The position numbers were made by a program, and so were the translations under genes. A DNA stretch of 64,000 nt. Origin: Novosphingobium guangzhouense (GTDB lineage: Bacteria > Pseudomonadota > Alphaproteobacteria > Sphingomonadales > Sphingomonadaceae). Position 1 is the first letter of the stretch; the number at the start of each line of letters is the position of its first letter. The notes under the pieces were generated by a model. It was given only the letters and a program-made list of their open reading frames with translations. It made no database searches and had not been told where the DNA came from. The stretch spans positions 1-64,000 of the forward strand of contig NZ_LYMM01000027.1 in assembly GCF_002896965.1 (NCBI RefSeq). Direction: 5' to 3'. Shown here piece after piece: positions 16,331-24,705 of this stretch.

Positions 16331-16810
16331 ATGACCATCGCAGTTGGCGAAAAGCTGCCCGACGTTAAGCTCATCAAGGTTGGCGAAAGCGGCCCCGAGC
16401 CCGTGCAGTCGGGCGAATATTTCGCGGGCAAGAAAATCGCGTTCTTCGCCGTTCCCGGTGCCTTCACGCCGACCTGCTCGGCCAAGCACCTGCCCGGATT
16501 CGTCGACAAGGCGGCGGAATTCAAGGCCAAGGGCGTCGACGAAATCGTGTGCACTTCGGTCAACGACGCCTTCGTGATGGGCGCATGGGGCAAGGCCGCC
16601 GAGGCTTCGGACGTGACCCTGCTGGCAGACGGCAACGCAGACTTCGCCAAGGCCGTGGATCTGACCATGGACGGTTCCGGCTTCGGCATGGGCACGCGCA
16701 GCCAGCGCTACTCGATGGTCATCAACGACGGCGTCGTCGAACAGTTGAACGTCGAAGCGCCCGGCTCGTTCGAAGTCAGCTCGGCAGAGCACATGCTCGG
16801 CCAGCTCTGA
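16331..16810 (+). CDS. Peroxiredoxin (Prx5-type)
   Basis: This is a 159-residue thiol peroxidase that reduces hydroperoxides. The peroxidatic Cys49 is in PGAFTPTC followed by SAKHLPGF, typical of the Prx5 subfamily. Cys74 (EIVCTSVND) is the only other cysteine I noted. The start at 16331 has AAAGGA about 10 bases upstream; a longer frame from 16262 lacks a ribosome binding site. The gene is divergent from ahcY and is followed by a strong terminator. The electron donor (glutaredoxin/glutathione or thioredoxin) cannot be told. Confidence 0.93.
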   Translation: MTIAVGEKLPDVKLIKVGESGPEPVQSGEYFAGKKIAFFAVPGAFTPTCSAKHLPGFVDKAAEFKAKGVDEIVCTSVNDAFVMGAWGKAAEASDVTLLADGNADFAKAVDLTMDGSGFGMGTRSQRYSMVINDGVVEQLNVEAPGSFEVSSAEHMLGQL

Positions 16811-16825
16811 GCCTGAGGCATCGCT

Positions 16826-16866
16826 GAAAAAAGGCGCCCTTCCGATGGAGGGGCGCCATTTTCTTG
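16826..16866 (+). terminator. Rho-independent terminator after peroxiredoxin
   Basis: The stem GGCGCCCTTCC / GGAGGGGCGCC has a 3-base loop, an A-run before it and ATTTTCTT after it. Confidence 0.88.
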
Positions 16867-16971
16867 TCCGCCTGCTGCGTATCGGCAGGGCGTTGGAGTA
16901 GCCGCACGGCTTGGCGGGGGCGCAATGCGCGGGTAGCACTTGCGCGAACGGTTCAAGTCAGGGGTTAGATC

Positions 16972-17652
16972 ATGGCGCGCTCGGTTATCGTCACCGGTGG
17001 TTTCGGAGTTCTGGGACAAGCGGTGGCGCAGGCATTCGCGGCGGCGGGGGACAAGGTCGCCCGGGTGGACTTCGCCCCCACCGCGCATGAACCGCTGCCG
17101 GGCGCACTCGATATCGGCGGGGTTGACCTGACCGACGCGGCATCAACGCAAACCGCGCTGGACAAGGTCGCCGCAGCGCATGGCGGGGTCGATGTGCTGG
17201 TCAACGTCGCGGGCGGCTTCACGTGGGAAACGCTGGAGGACGGCTCGATCGATGCGTGGGTCAGGATGCAGGCAATGAACCTCTTGACCGGGGCAACGAT
17301 CACCAAGCTGGCCCTGCCCGCGCTCAAGGCATCCACCGCTGGCCGCGTGGTCAACATCGGCGCAGGTGCGGCAGGAAAAGCTGCGGCGGGCATGGGCGCC
17401 TACACCGCGTCGAAGTCAGGCGTCCACCGGCTGACAGAAGCGCTGGCGGAAGAACTTTCCAGCACCGCCGTCACCGTCAACGCCATCCTGCCCAGCACTA
17501 TCGATACGCCAACGAATCGCGCCGACATGCCCGATGCGGATTTCTCCACATGGGTGCAGCCGTCAGCTATCGCGGACGTGATCGTATTCCTTGCATCGCC
17601 GCAGGCGCGGGCGATCAGCGGAGCGCTGATCCCGGTGACGCACGGCGGATGA
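16972..17652 (+). CDS. SDR family oxidoreductase lacking the catalytic Ser
   Basis: This is a 226-residue Rossmann-fold short-chain dehydrogenase. The cofactor motif TGGFGVLG (residues 8-15), NVAGG (NNAG equivalent) and the active-site YTASK with Tyr144 and Lys148 are present. The catalytic Ser normally lies 13 residues before the Tyr. Here that position is Ala131 (NIGAGAAG), so standard catalysis may be weakened or a different residue may be used. The gene ends by overlapping the convergent membrane-protein gene by 38 bases. The substrate is unknown. Confidence 0.88.
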   Translation: MARSVIVTGGFGVLGQAVAQAFAAAGDKVARVDFAPTAHEPLPGALDIGGVDLTDAASTQTALDKVAAAHGGVDVLVNVAGGFTWETLEDGSIDAWVRMQAMNLLTGATITKLALPALKASTAGRVVNIGAGAAGKAAAGMGAYTASKSGVHRLTEALAEELSSTAVTVNAILPSTIDTPTNRADMPDADFSTWVQPSAIADVIVFLASPQARAISGALIPVTHGG

Positions 17653-19084
17653 TACGCGGCACGTAGACAACGATACGCCGCCCTCCCCCCTCGCCCGCAT
17701 AGATCCGTTGCCATGCACGGCTGCGGGACAGGGCTTCTGCCAGCGGGGCGTTGTGATCCTCGTCAAGCACAAAGGCAGCCGGGTTCCATTTGCGCACGAC
17801 ATCCACCAGCGGGACGATGCCGTTCTCGATCCCGCCGTTATACTGCCATTCCTGACGCGCGTAGCGGTAATAGCGGCCGTCATAGGCGACCTTCCAGTCG
17901 GGGTAGCCGGTGTCGATGATGACGCCGCCGAACGGGAAATCGCCATAGATCGTTCCGCGCACGCCCGTCTTGCGCAAATGCTCCACTGCCGCGATCGGCA
18001 GGGTCGGCGCGAAGCGGGTGGGCGCCAGCAGCGGGGCGGCCACCGCAACGAGCACCAGCGGAGCGAGCACCGCCAGCCATTCGCTTCGGCCCGGCCTTAC
18101 GCCCTCCGATCCCGCAGCGCGGGCAATCACCGGCACCATCGCCACGGCCCAGAACAGCACGAAGCGATAGGCCATCAGCGTCATGATGGTGAGGCCCAAG
18201 GCAACGGCCGCTTCACCCAGATCGACGCGCCCGCCCCGGCGCACGATCAGCCAAAGCGTCAGCAGCGTTATCGCCAGCACCGGCAACCCGTTCGCATGAT
18301 TGGCCGGTATCCAGATCGGGAACCACTCGCTTGCGCCGATGGCGATGCTTGCCTGAGCATTGGCGGCCGATGTCGCGAGTATCGAGGCCCCATCGGGGGT
18401 GGCGAACATCGCCGCCACCGCCAGCAGGCCAAGCGCGCTGAGCCCCCACGGGCCGGACGATGCGCGGCCCCTCATCCGGCGATACCACCCGGCCCCGGCA
18501 GCGAGGTTCAGCGCGGCCACCGCGACGCTTACCGAGGGATGCAGGTTCTGCCAGGCGACCAGCACCGGCAGGCCCAGCGCCACCATCGGCAGCGGCCGCA
18601 AGTCCAGCCGCTGTAGCGCCAGCAGCAGCCCGAAGCACAGGCAGGCGAAGCTTTGCGGACGCACGCTGGCAGTCGGCAGCGCCGCGACGAAGACCAGTGC
18701 CAGTGCGATCGTGACCGCTTGCAGGCTCGCGCCCTTCCAGCGGCACGCGGCGGCGACGGACCAGAACCCGCCAAGCCAGCACAAGGCGTCGAAAAGGCGC
18801 AGCAGATCCCAGCCGCCAATCCGCCGCACCGAGGCCATCACCGCCTGCCCCGCCCATGCCACGGCGGGCAACGGTTCCCCGGCGTGAAGCGCGGCGAATG
18901 GTTCGGTAGGCACCGGCCCGCCGCGATCGACGATCAGTTCGCCCAGCTTGAGTTGCCAGAAGATATCGACGTCCCAGACCGCCCGCAGCAGCAGGGTCAG
19001 CAGCATTCCCGCCGGCACCAACGCCATCAGCAGGCGCGCGCGCGCCGGTCTTGCCTGAAATGCCCCGTCTGACTGCTCGATCAT
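17615..19084 (-). CDS. Polytopic membrane protein, GT-C glycosyltransferase-like
   Basis: This is a protein of about 489 residues with many hydrophobic segments. Its first extracytoplasmic loop begins DIFWQLKLGELIVDRGG and continues PTEPFAALHAG, a pattern shared by GT-C-type membrane proteins and many uncharacterised relatives. The C-terminal 130 residues are soluble and end in a basic tail. I prefer the ATG at 19084 (a weak GGACAGG upstream) to a TTG at 19153. It overlaps the convergent SDR gene by 38 bases. No specific function can be assigned. Related-looking genes lie at 52118-53629 and at the right edge. Confidence 0.75.
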   Translation of the reverse strand: MIEQSDGAFQARPARARLLMALVPAGMLLTLLLRAVWDVDIFWQLKLGELIVDRGGPVPTEPFAALHAGEPLPAVAWAGQAVMASVRRIGGWDLLRLFDALCWLGGFWSVAAACRWKGASLQAVTIALALVFVAALPTASVRPQSFACLCFGLLLALQRLDLRPLPMVALGLPVLVAWQNLHPSVSVAVAALNLAAGAGWYRRMRGRASSGPWGLSALGLLAVAAMFATPDGASILATSAANAQASIAIGASEWFPIWIPANHANGLPVLAITLLTLWLIVRRGGRVDLGEAAVALGLTIMTLMAYRFVLFWAVAMVPVIARAAGSEGVRPGRSEWLAVLAPLVLVAVAAPLLAPTRFAPTLPIAAVEHLRKTGVRGTIYGDFPFGGVIIDTGYPDWKVAYDGRYYRYARQEWQYNGGIENGIVPLVDVVRKWNPAAFVLDEDHNAPLAEALSRSRAWQRIYAGEGGGRRIVVYVPRIIRRASPGSALR

Positions 19085-19169
19085 CTGCCTGTCCGCCCCG
19101 GCCTGCCCCCGCCGGATGGCAGCGGCTTTGGCCACAGGCGCGGCACCATTCAAGAGGATTTTCGCATGT

Positions 19170-19631
19170 TCACTGCAGCCCCCGCCACGCAGCGTAATCC
19201 GCGATCAGCTGTGGATAGTCCTCAAGCGCGGGAAAGCGGTCATAGCGCCGCTCCACTCGCGTTTCGACCCAGCCCAGCTTCTCTGCCACCTGCATCTCGA
19301 CATAGGGCATGAAGGCATGCCCATCGTCGAGCAGGGTTGCGCGCACATTCACGAAGCCCATCACCGGATCGACGCGGGTGAATACCCAGGACTTGCACCA
19401 GACGCAGTGGTGATGCTGCGCCTCGTCACCGTGAAGGCCGCCGATCTCGGTTTCCCCGGTGACAACCTCGAACCCGTGCAACGGCACGGCAATGGTGGTG
19501 GAGAATGCACTGGCCGTCATCCGTTGGCAGCCCGTGCAGTGGCAAAGTCCTTCGATCAGCGGCCGAGCGGTGAGGCGAAAGCGCAGGCGCGAGCAGCGGC
19601 AACCGCCCTCAAGAACCTGCGCCTGGCCCAT
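19170..19631 (-). CDS. GFA-domain (glutathione-dependent formaldehyde-activating enzyme family) zinc protein
   Basis: This is a 153-residue CENP-V/GFA-fold protein. Zinc-binding cysteines are visible as GGCRC near residue 11, CHCTGC near residue 31, and CVWCKSWVF, where GFA proteins normally have a third cysteine pair. The family is named after Gfa, but most members have no proven activity. The gene sits 18 bases downstream of folE on the same strand, so co-transcription is likely. The C-terminal third (QVAEKLGWVETRVERRYDRFP) is unremarkable. Confidence 0.86.
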   Translation of the reverse strand: MGQAQVLEGGCRCSRLRFRLTARPLIEGLCHCTGCQRMTASAFSTTIAVPLHGFEVVTGETEIGGLHGDEAQHHHCVWCKSWVFTRVDPVMGFVNVRATLLDDGHAFMPYVEMQVAEKLGWVETRVERRYDRFPALEDYPQLIADYAAWRGLQ

Positions 19632-19649
19632 GTCATCCTCCCGGTCGGC

Positions 19650-20258
19650 TCAATACCCCATCAGGCTGAGCACTTCCTTGCGGGAACGTTCATCCTCCAG
19701 GAAAGTGCCCATCATGCGGCTGGTGATCATGCCCACGCCGGGGGTGCGCACGCCGCGGGCCGTCATGCAGGCGTGGTTCGCCTCGATCACCACGGCGACG
19801 CCCTGCGGCTTGAGGTGTTCCCAGATGCACTGTGCCACTTCGGCGGTCAGGCGTTCCTGAATCTGCAGCCGCCGCGCGAAGCCATGCAGCACACGCGCCA
19901 GCTTGGAGATGCCGACGACATGGTTGCGTGGAAGATAGGCGATCGCGGCCTTGCCGATGATCGGCGCCATGTGGTGTTCGCAATGCGACTGGAAGGGGAT
20001 ATCCTTCAGCAGCACCACCTCATCGTAACCGCCCACTTCTTCGAAGATGCGCGACAGATGAATCGCCGGATCTTCCTGATACCCCTGGCAATATTCGAGC
20101 CATGCGCGCGCGACGCGCTTTGGCGTGTCGATCAATCCTTCACGCGTCGGATCGTCGCCCGCCCATTCGATCAGCGTGCGAATGGCGTCCTGAACGTTAT
20201 CGGGCACGTTCGGCTTCCCGAGCGGGTTGTCCTCATCGGGACCGACCAGGCTGCTCAT
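19650..20258 (-). CDS. folE: GTP cyclohydrolase I
   Basis: FolE converts GTP to dihydroneopterin triphosphate, the first step of tetrahydrofolate synthesis. Its 202 residues contain the signature FQSHCEHHMAPIIGKAAIAY with the zinc-binding Cys and His, then VVGISKLARVL, and later EANHACMTARGV with the second zinc Cys. Its start overlaps the end of the upstream phospholipase-D-type gene by 26 bases, and a GFA-family gene follows. Confidence 0.96.
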   Translation of the reverse strand: MSSLVGPDEDNPLGKPNVPDNVQDAIRTLIEWAGDDPTREGLIDTPKRVARAWLEYCQGYQEDPAIHLSRIFEEVGGYDEVVLLKDIPFQSHCEHHMAPIIGKAAIAYLPRNHVVGISKLARVLHGFARRLQIQERLTAEVAQCIWEHLKPQGVAVVIEANHACMTARGVRTPGVGMITSRMMGTFLEDERSRKEVLSLMGY

Positions 20259-21789
20259 TCCGCTTGCTCCTTCTCAATTTCTTCATCAGGCGCACACGCA
20301 TCAGGTGTCCTTTGCGTCGGAACAACCCGCGTCGCTCGATGGGCTCGAACATTTCGCCGGGGCGTTCCGGATCGAGCACCCCGCTTTGGCCGAGTGCTCT
20401 TTCAGCTTCCGACAAGTTCTTCAAGGGCAAGGGTTCGAGATATTTCACTCCGGCCTTGGCGCGATCGCGATTGAGCGCGTCCACCATCGCCGCCATCGAG
20501 CCGTGCGCCTCGATCCCGGCGGCCACTTCGTCTTCGGTGATACCGCAGTGCTCAGCCAGCAGGCGCAGGCGCAATTCGGTGATCGTGGCCGGATCGATGT
20601 GGGTATTGGCAGGCCGCGTGACGTCGATGAACACGTCACATTCGCTGTCCAGCCCCATCGATCGATTGTTCATGTTCGCTGAGCCCACGCGCAGCACTTC
20701 GTCATCGATGATCGTCAGCTTGGCATGGACGTAGATCGGCTCACCTTCGGCATTGGAGGGTGTGAAGATGCGAAAAGCACCCTTGGGGTCCGCGGCCTGC
20801 AGCGTCTCGACCAGTTCGACGCGTGCGGTGTCCATCGCCTTCTGTTCCAGCCAGCCGTCGGCGGTGACGGGATTGACGATGAAGAACTCGGGCGGATTGT
20901 CCTCAGCCAGCCGCTTGCAAATGGCCTCCGCGATCGCGCGTGAGGCGAAATACTGCGTTTCGGCATACATGAAGCGCTTCACGCGGGCGATCTGCTCGAC
21001 GAAAAGCTGCTCGATCTCGTTGACCTGGGGGCAGTCGTTGTATTCCGCGCGGGTACGGGCGATGCCGATCTCGACGTTCTCGAATTCGGCCATCAGCCCT
21101 TCGGGCCATGGCGTTCCTTCACGCGGACTGCAGGGTGCGAGATCCTCGCCGCCGGCCACTTTCCATCGCTCGCGCCCCAGACGGCCCAGCGTCGCGGCGA
21201 CTTCGCCCTCCATCATCATCGTGACGTCGTGCCAGGGGCCATAGAGCCGCCCCGTCGGCCGCTTGCGGCGCGGGTCGTGCGGCAGGTGGTCAGGCGTGTC
21301 CCAGCGGTCAGACGTCATGTCGATGCCGCCACAGGCCGCGACCTTGTCATCGATCACCACGATCTTCTGGTGGTGGCTGCAGCCGACCGGATGAGCGGAA
21401 TCGAACTTGAAGTCGATGCGCGGATGCTTCGCCCAGCGCACTACGTCGAAAAGCATCGTACCCCGGAACAGGTACTTGAGCATGGCGACGTTCCACTTGA
21501 GCAGCTTGATTTCCAGCTGCGGATTGCGCCGCGCGACCCAGAGCATGAACGAGCCCAGCCGTGCAGGGAACTTGCGCTTGCGGCCGCGCTGCCACCAGCG
21601 TCGCCCCGAGGTCAGCAGGATGCGGGAATCGAAGTCCCACCCGATCATGAAGATGCGCTGGCGCGCGCCCTCCATCGTTTCGCGAATGGCCTCGAAGTAA
21701 TCCGCCGCGTCCACCACCACATGCGCGCGCGAGGCTTTGGCGTAGCGCCACACCGAGGGCGAGACACCCCCGTCATTCCGGTCTTCCAT
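20233..21789 (-). CDS. Phospholipase D / cardiolipin synthase family protein
   Basis: This 518-residue protein has two HKD motifs: HHQKIVVIDD in the first half and HAKLTIIDDEVLRVGSAN in the second. Each is followed by the glycine/serine-asparagine segment typical of the family. Such proteins join or hydrolyse phosphatidyl groups at the membrane. I placed the start at 21789, where AGGA lies 7 bases upstream. The frame extends to 22026, but that part has no ribosome binding site and an unlikely composition. There is no N-terminal membrane helix, unlike classical ClsA, so PLD-like hydrolase or transferase is the safe description. Confidence 0.88.
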   Translation of the reverse strand: MEDRNDGGVSPSVWRYAKASRAHVVVDAADYFEAIRETMEGARQRIFMIGWDFDSRILLTSGRRWWQRGRKRKFPARLGSFMLWVARRNPQLEIKLLKWNVAMLKYLFRGTMLFDVVRWAKHPRIDFKFDSAHPVGCSHHQKIVVIDDKVAACGGIDMTSDRWDTPDHLPHDPRRKRPTGRLYGPWHDVTMMMEGEVAATLGRLGRERWKVAGGEDLAPCSPREGTPWPEGLMAEFENVEIGIARTRAEYNDCPQVNEIEQLFVEQIARVKRFMYAETQYFASRAIAEAICKRLAEDNPPEFFIVNPVTADGWLEQKAMDTARVELVETLQAADPKGAFRIFTPSNAEGEPIYVHAKLTIIDDEVLRVGSANMNNRSMGLDSECDVFIDVTRPANTHIDPATITELRLRLLAEHCGITEDEVAAGIEAHGSMAAMVDALNRDRAKAGVKYLEPLPLKNLSEAERALGQSGVLDPERPGEMFEPIERRGLFRRKGHLMRVRLMKKLRRSKRNEQPGRSR

Positions 21790-22206
21790 CGTCGATCCTG
21801 CAGGAGCTTCCACCACGGCCGCATCAAGCACCCAGCCCCCGGAAAGTTCCCCTGCGAATGTCAACTTGTGAACATGGGGAGGGACTTCGCCCACCCTGCC
21901 CCGGCGTTCGTCGCACGGGGCCTTGGCCATAAGTATCGTAGGGGCCAGACCATGCCCTGCGCCTTGGGCGCAGCATGGTGATGCACGCGGTTTTCGCCAG
22001 TGTCGGGATTCGCCCAATCGCATCATGCAATGATCGTCTGGTAGTCATATCGACAACTGCAAGTGCTCACGCCGGTGGCCAGAACGGCTGAAATCCGCAT
22101 TTTTCCACAAGGACAGACCGGCTCATCGCGCGAATGGCTCGATTCGCCCCGGCTTTCGGCAACCGTTCACCCTGCGTCGAATTTGGCTGACTATACCTGT
22201 CCCTTA
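21790..22206. other. Intergenic region between divergent genes, with a possible -10 element
   Basis: There are no supported genes in these 417 bases; the frames that cross it on either strand lack ribosome binding sites. Near the right end TATACC (22192-22197) could be the -10 box of a promoter that starts transcription near 22205, just where the structured leader begins. I see no good -35 for it. Confidence 0.45.
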
Positions 22207-22352
22207 CCCCGTCTGCCGTGAGCGTGTTCGCCACGGCGGGGCCGGCGCAAGTCGGACGGGGTAACCCAAGCCCGGTTCGCCGGGCCGCATTTCTCGCCCC
22301 TTCAGGGGGGCTTGTTCCGGACTTGTCCTCCCACGGTCCGGCAAACAAGGAG
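22207..22352 (+). promoter_or_regulatory. Highly structured leader RNA, candidate riboswitch or RNA thermometer
   Basis: Pairings found by eye: P1 22207-22213 with 22255-22261 (CCCCGTC/GACGGGG). Inside it are P2 22215-22220 with 22232-22237, and P3 22243-22246 with 22251-22254 closed by a GCAA tetraloop, which together form a three-way junction. A UUCG hairpin (22270-22275 with 22280-22285) follows. A last hairpin pairs 22311-22322 with 22336-22349, with a CA bulge, and takes in AAG of the Shine-Dalgarno AAGGAG (22347-22352). An alternative 7-bp pairing, 22267-22273 with 22308-22314, excludes both the UUCG hairpin and the base of the last one. I do not recognise a known riboswitch class. Confidence 0.6.
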
Positions 22353-22358
22353 TACGCC

Positions 22359-22985
22359 ATGAAGAAAACCCTCATCACCGCCGCCATCGCTGCGGCCGCC
22401 TTCGCTCCCGCTGCCGTGATGGCACAGGCAGCCACTCCGGCTGCCGCTCCCGCCGCGTCGGCGACCGCTGCGGTCAATCCGACCACCGGCGCCAAGGTCT
22501 TCGACGCCACCGGCGCCGACGTCGGCACCGTGGAGGCCGTGCAGGGCGATATCGTCACCGTCTCCACCGGCACCGCGCGCGCCGGCCTTCCCAAGAATGC
22601 CTTCGTGATGCGCGACAAGGGCCTCACCATCGGCATGACCAAGGCTGAACTGGAATCGGCCGTGAACGGCGCCAAGGCAGAAAACACCGCTGCCAAGGAC
22701 GCCGCGATCGTCGCCGATGCCCCGATCAAGAGCAGTGACGGCGTCGTTCTGGGCACCGTCAGCAAGGTTGAAGGCGACAACGTCACTGTGGCCCTCAGCG
22801 GCGGTGCTTCGGCTGCGCTCAAGAAGTCGTACCTCGGCCTCGGCGCCGACGGTTCGCTGGCCCTGGGCATGACCGCTGCCGACTTCGCCAAGGCGACCCA
22901 GTCGGCCGCCGCCGGCCAGCCGGGCGCAGACGCCGCCGCGACTGCGGGTGGCGCAGCTGCCGCGACCACGCCTGAAGGCCAGTAA
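22359..22985 (+). CDS. Secreted alanine-rich protein with two internal repeats
   Basis: The function is unknown. The 208 residues start at 22359 after a strong AAGGAG. The N-terminus is a signal peptide (KKT, hydrophobic alanine-rich core, cleavage near AVMAQA), so the mature protein is periplasmic or exported. After it come two related units of about 65 residues. Each reads roughly (D/S)-G-x-x-x-G-T-V, then GD-x-V-T-V, then a lysine-rich turn and LxIGMT/LALGMT followed by a helix. They resemble duplicated PRC-barrel-like beta units. The C-terminus is low-complexity Ala/Gly. The gene stands alone between a structured leader and its own terminator, which suggests a separately regulated, possibly abundant product. 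Confidence 0.85.
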   Translation: MKKTLITAAIAAAAFAPAAVMAQAATPAAAPAASATAAVNPTTGAKVFDATGADVGTVEAVQGDIVTVSTGTARAGLPKNAFVMRDKGLTIGMTKAELESAVNGAKAENTAAKDAAIVADAPIKSSDGVVLGTVSKVEGDNVTVALSGGASAALKKSYLGLGADGSLALGMTAADFAKATQSAAAGQPGADAAATAGGAAAATTPEGQ

Positions 22986-22997
22986 GCCTGAAAGCTT

Positions 22998-23062
22998 ATC
23001 CTGCTTCGGCAGGATGATCGAGGGCCGGGAGCGATCGATGTCGCTCCCGGCCCTTTCTATTT
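22998..23062 (+). terminator. UUCG hairpin followed by Rho-independent terminator
   Basis: A 7-bp hairpin closed by a TTCG loop (ATCCTGC/GCAGGAT, 22998-23015) is followed by a long stem, AGGGCCGGGAGCGA with TCGCTCCCGGCCCT, and then TTCTATTT. The first hairpin may protect the 3' end of the message. Confidence 0.82.
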
Positions 23063-23159
23063 ATCCGGGTCAAAAAGGTCTTGCGATTCGCGAACAGGCT
23101 GTTGCAATAGCGGCGCCAGCCCGTCCAGACGCGCGACAAGCGCGCCGCCCATAGACCTC

Positions 23160-24470
23160 ATGGGATCCGCATTGACCATCTCGGAACGCTTCACGACCTT
23201 CTTCAAGGCCGTCCCCGGCATCGACGCCTCGCTTGACCTTGCGCGCCGCAGGGCCGCCACGATCGGCGGCGCGGTGCTGCTGGGCCTCATCGCCATCGCC
23301 TTTGCCTGGGCGGGTGACACTGCGCAGAAAGTGTTCCGCGAATTCGCCGCCGTTCATCCTTATGCGCCGCTGGTCATGACGCCCGCGATCTTCGCCGCGG
23401 TGGTCTATATTACCCAGCGCTGGGCGCCCGCCGCGCGCGGATCGGGCATTCCGCAGGTCATGGCGGCCGGCGAGAACCTTGAACTTGCCCGATCGCCGCT
23501 GCTGCAGATGCGCACCGCGATCACCAAGCTGATACTGACGGTGATCATGCTGCTGGCCGGAGGATCGGTTGGCCGCGAAGGCCCGACCGTACAGGTCAGC
23601 GCCGCGATCATGGTCGCCTGCCACCGGGTACTGCGCGTGCCGATGACTGCGGGCGTCCTTATCGCGGGTGGCGCGGCAGGTGTGGCCGCCGCCTTCAATA
23701 CCCCGCTGGCAGGCGTCGCCTTCGCCATCGAGGAACTGGCCGCCGCGTTCGAGCAGCGAGTGGCCGTACTGGTGATGGGCGCGGTCGTCGTCTCGGGCCT
23801 CGTCAGCCTCGGCATCGCGGGCGACTATGTCTACTTCGGCGCCATGCGAAAGACGCTGGAAGTCGATTCCGTCGTCCTGATCGCGCCCGTCGCCGGTATT
23901 CTCGGCGGTGTGCTGGGCGGGCTGTTCTCGCGCCTGCTGCTGGCCTGCGCGCGCGCGGAACACCCGCTTCTGGCAACCATGCGCGCGCGGCCGGTGGTCA
24001 CTGCGCTCGGCTGCGGCTTTGTGGTGGCAGTGCTGGGCGTCGTCACCGGCGGATCCACCTGGGGCACGGGTTACGAGACCACGCGCCTGATGATCGAGGG
24101 GCAACAGAGCGCATCGCCGTGGTTCGGCCCGGCCAAGTTCGTCGCCACCGCCGCAACCGCGATCTCCGGCGCGCCGGGCGGCATCTTCGCGCCGTCGCTA
24201 TCGGTCGGCGCGGGCTTTGGCGAACTGCTGTCCTATGTCTTTGCAGGCGACCCCATGCCTGCCGTCGTGCTGCTGGGCATGACCGGCTACTTCGTCGGCG
24301 TGGTGCGCGCACCGCTGACCGCCGTGATCATCCTCATGGAGACGACCGCCAGCCGGGGCATGATCCTGCCGCTGTTCCTGACTGCCATCATCGCAGACAC
24401 CGCCAGCACGCTGGTTTGCCGCGAAAAGCTTTATCACGGCCTGTCACGCGGCTTCGTGGCGAAAGGCTGA
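23160..24470 (+). CDS. ClC family chloride channel or Cl-/H+ antiporter
   Basis: This is a 436-residue polytopic membrane protein of the ClC family. Selectivity-filter motifs are present in order: GSGIPQ (residue about 95), GREGP with the gating glutamate (about 139), and GAPGGIFAP (about 340). It lacks the C-terminal CBS domains found in some members. The hallmark external glutamate is kept, so a gated anion pathway is expected. I did not identify the internal proton glutamate that separates exchangers from channels. The transcript ends in a strong terminator shared with the tRNA genes on the other strand. Confidence 0.93.
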   Translation: MGSALTISERFTTFFKAVPGIDASLDLARRRAATIGGAVLLGLIAIAFAWAGDTAQKVFREFAAVHPYAPLVMTPAIFAAVVYITQRWAPAARGSGIPQVMAAGENLELARSPLLQMRTAITKLILTVIMLLAGGSVGREGPTVQVSAAIMVACHRVLRVPMTAGVLIAGGAAGVAAAFNTPLAGVAFAIEELAAAFEQRVAVLVMGAVVVSGLVSLGIAGDYVYFGAMRKTLEVDSVVLIAPVAGILGGVLGGLFSRLLLACARAEHPLLATMRARPVVTALGCGFVVAVLGVVTGGSTWGTGYETTRLMIEGQQSASPWFGPAKFVATAATAISGAPGGIFAPSLSVGAGFGELLSYVFAGDPMPAVVLLGMTGYFVGVVRAPLTAVIILMETTASRGMILPLFLTAIIADTASTLVCREKLYHGLSRGFVAKG

Positions 24471-24530
24471 CCCACAATCCTCCTGCCGGCGCCCCCGCAT
24501 CCTGCGAGGTCGCCGGCAACCGCATGACCC

Positions 24531-24572
24531 AAAACGAAAAACCCCGCCGGATCTCGGCGGGGTTTTTCGTTT
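24531..24572. terminator. Bidirectional Rho-independent terminator
   Basis: The long stem AACCCCGCCG / CGGCGGGGTT has GATCT as its loop. It is extended by complementary A- and T-rich flanks (AAAACGAAA and TTTCGTTTT). It can end the ClC transcript (+) and the two tRNA-Arg genes (-). Confidence 0.93.
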
Positions 24573-24579
24573 TGAATGG

Positions 24580-24656
24580 TGGCGCGCCCGGAACGATTCG
24601 AACGTCCGACCCTCAGATTCGTAGTCTGATGCTCTATCCAGCTGAGCTACGGGCGC
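24580..24656 (-). tRNA. tRNA-Arg (anticodon ACG), copy 1
   Basis: This is a 77-base cloverleaf including an encoded CCA. The acceptor arm is GCGCCCG/CGGGCGC, the D-arm contains AGCTCAGCTGGATAGAG, the anticodon loop is CTACGAA, and the T-arm contains GTTCGAATC. The ACG anticodon (A34 presumably converted to inosine) reads CGU, CGC and CGA. The gene is identical to copy 2, which lies 49 bases upstream of it on the same strand, and both are followed by a terminator at 24531-24572. Confidence 0.97.
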
Positions 24657-24705
24657 ATACCATTTTCAACCCAACCAAAGCCACGATTTCCCCCGAAAGG
24701 GAAAG

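Noticed and set aside
22067..22969. 300-codon minus-strand frame across the secreted-protein gene and its leader
   Set aside because: It is an alanine/proline-rich shadow. The plus-strand gene has a strong SD, a signal peptide and its own terminator.
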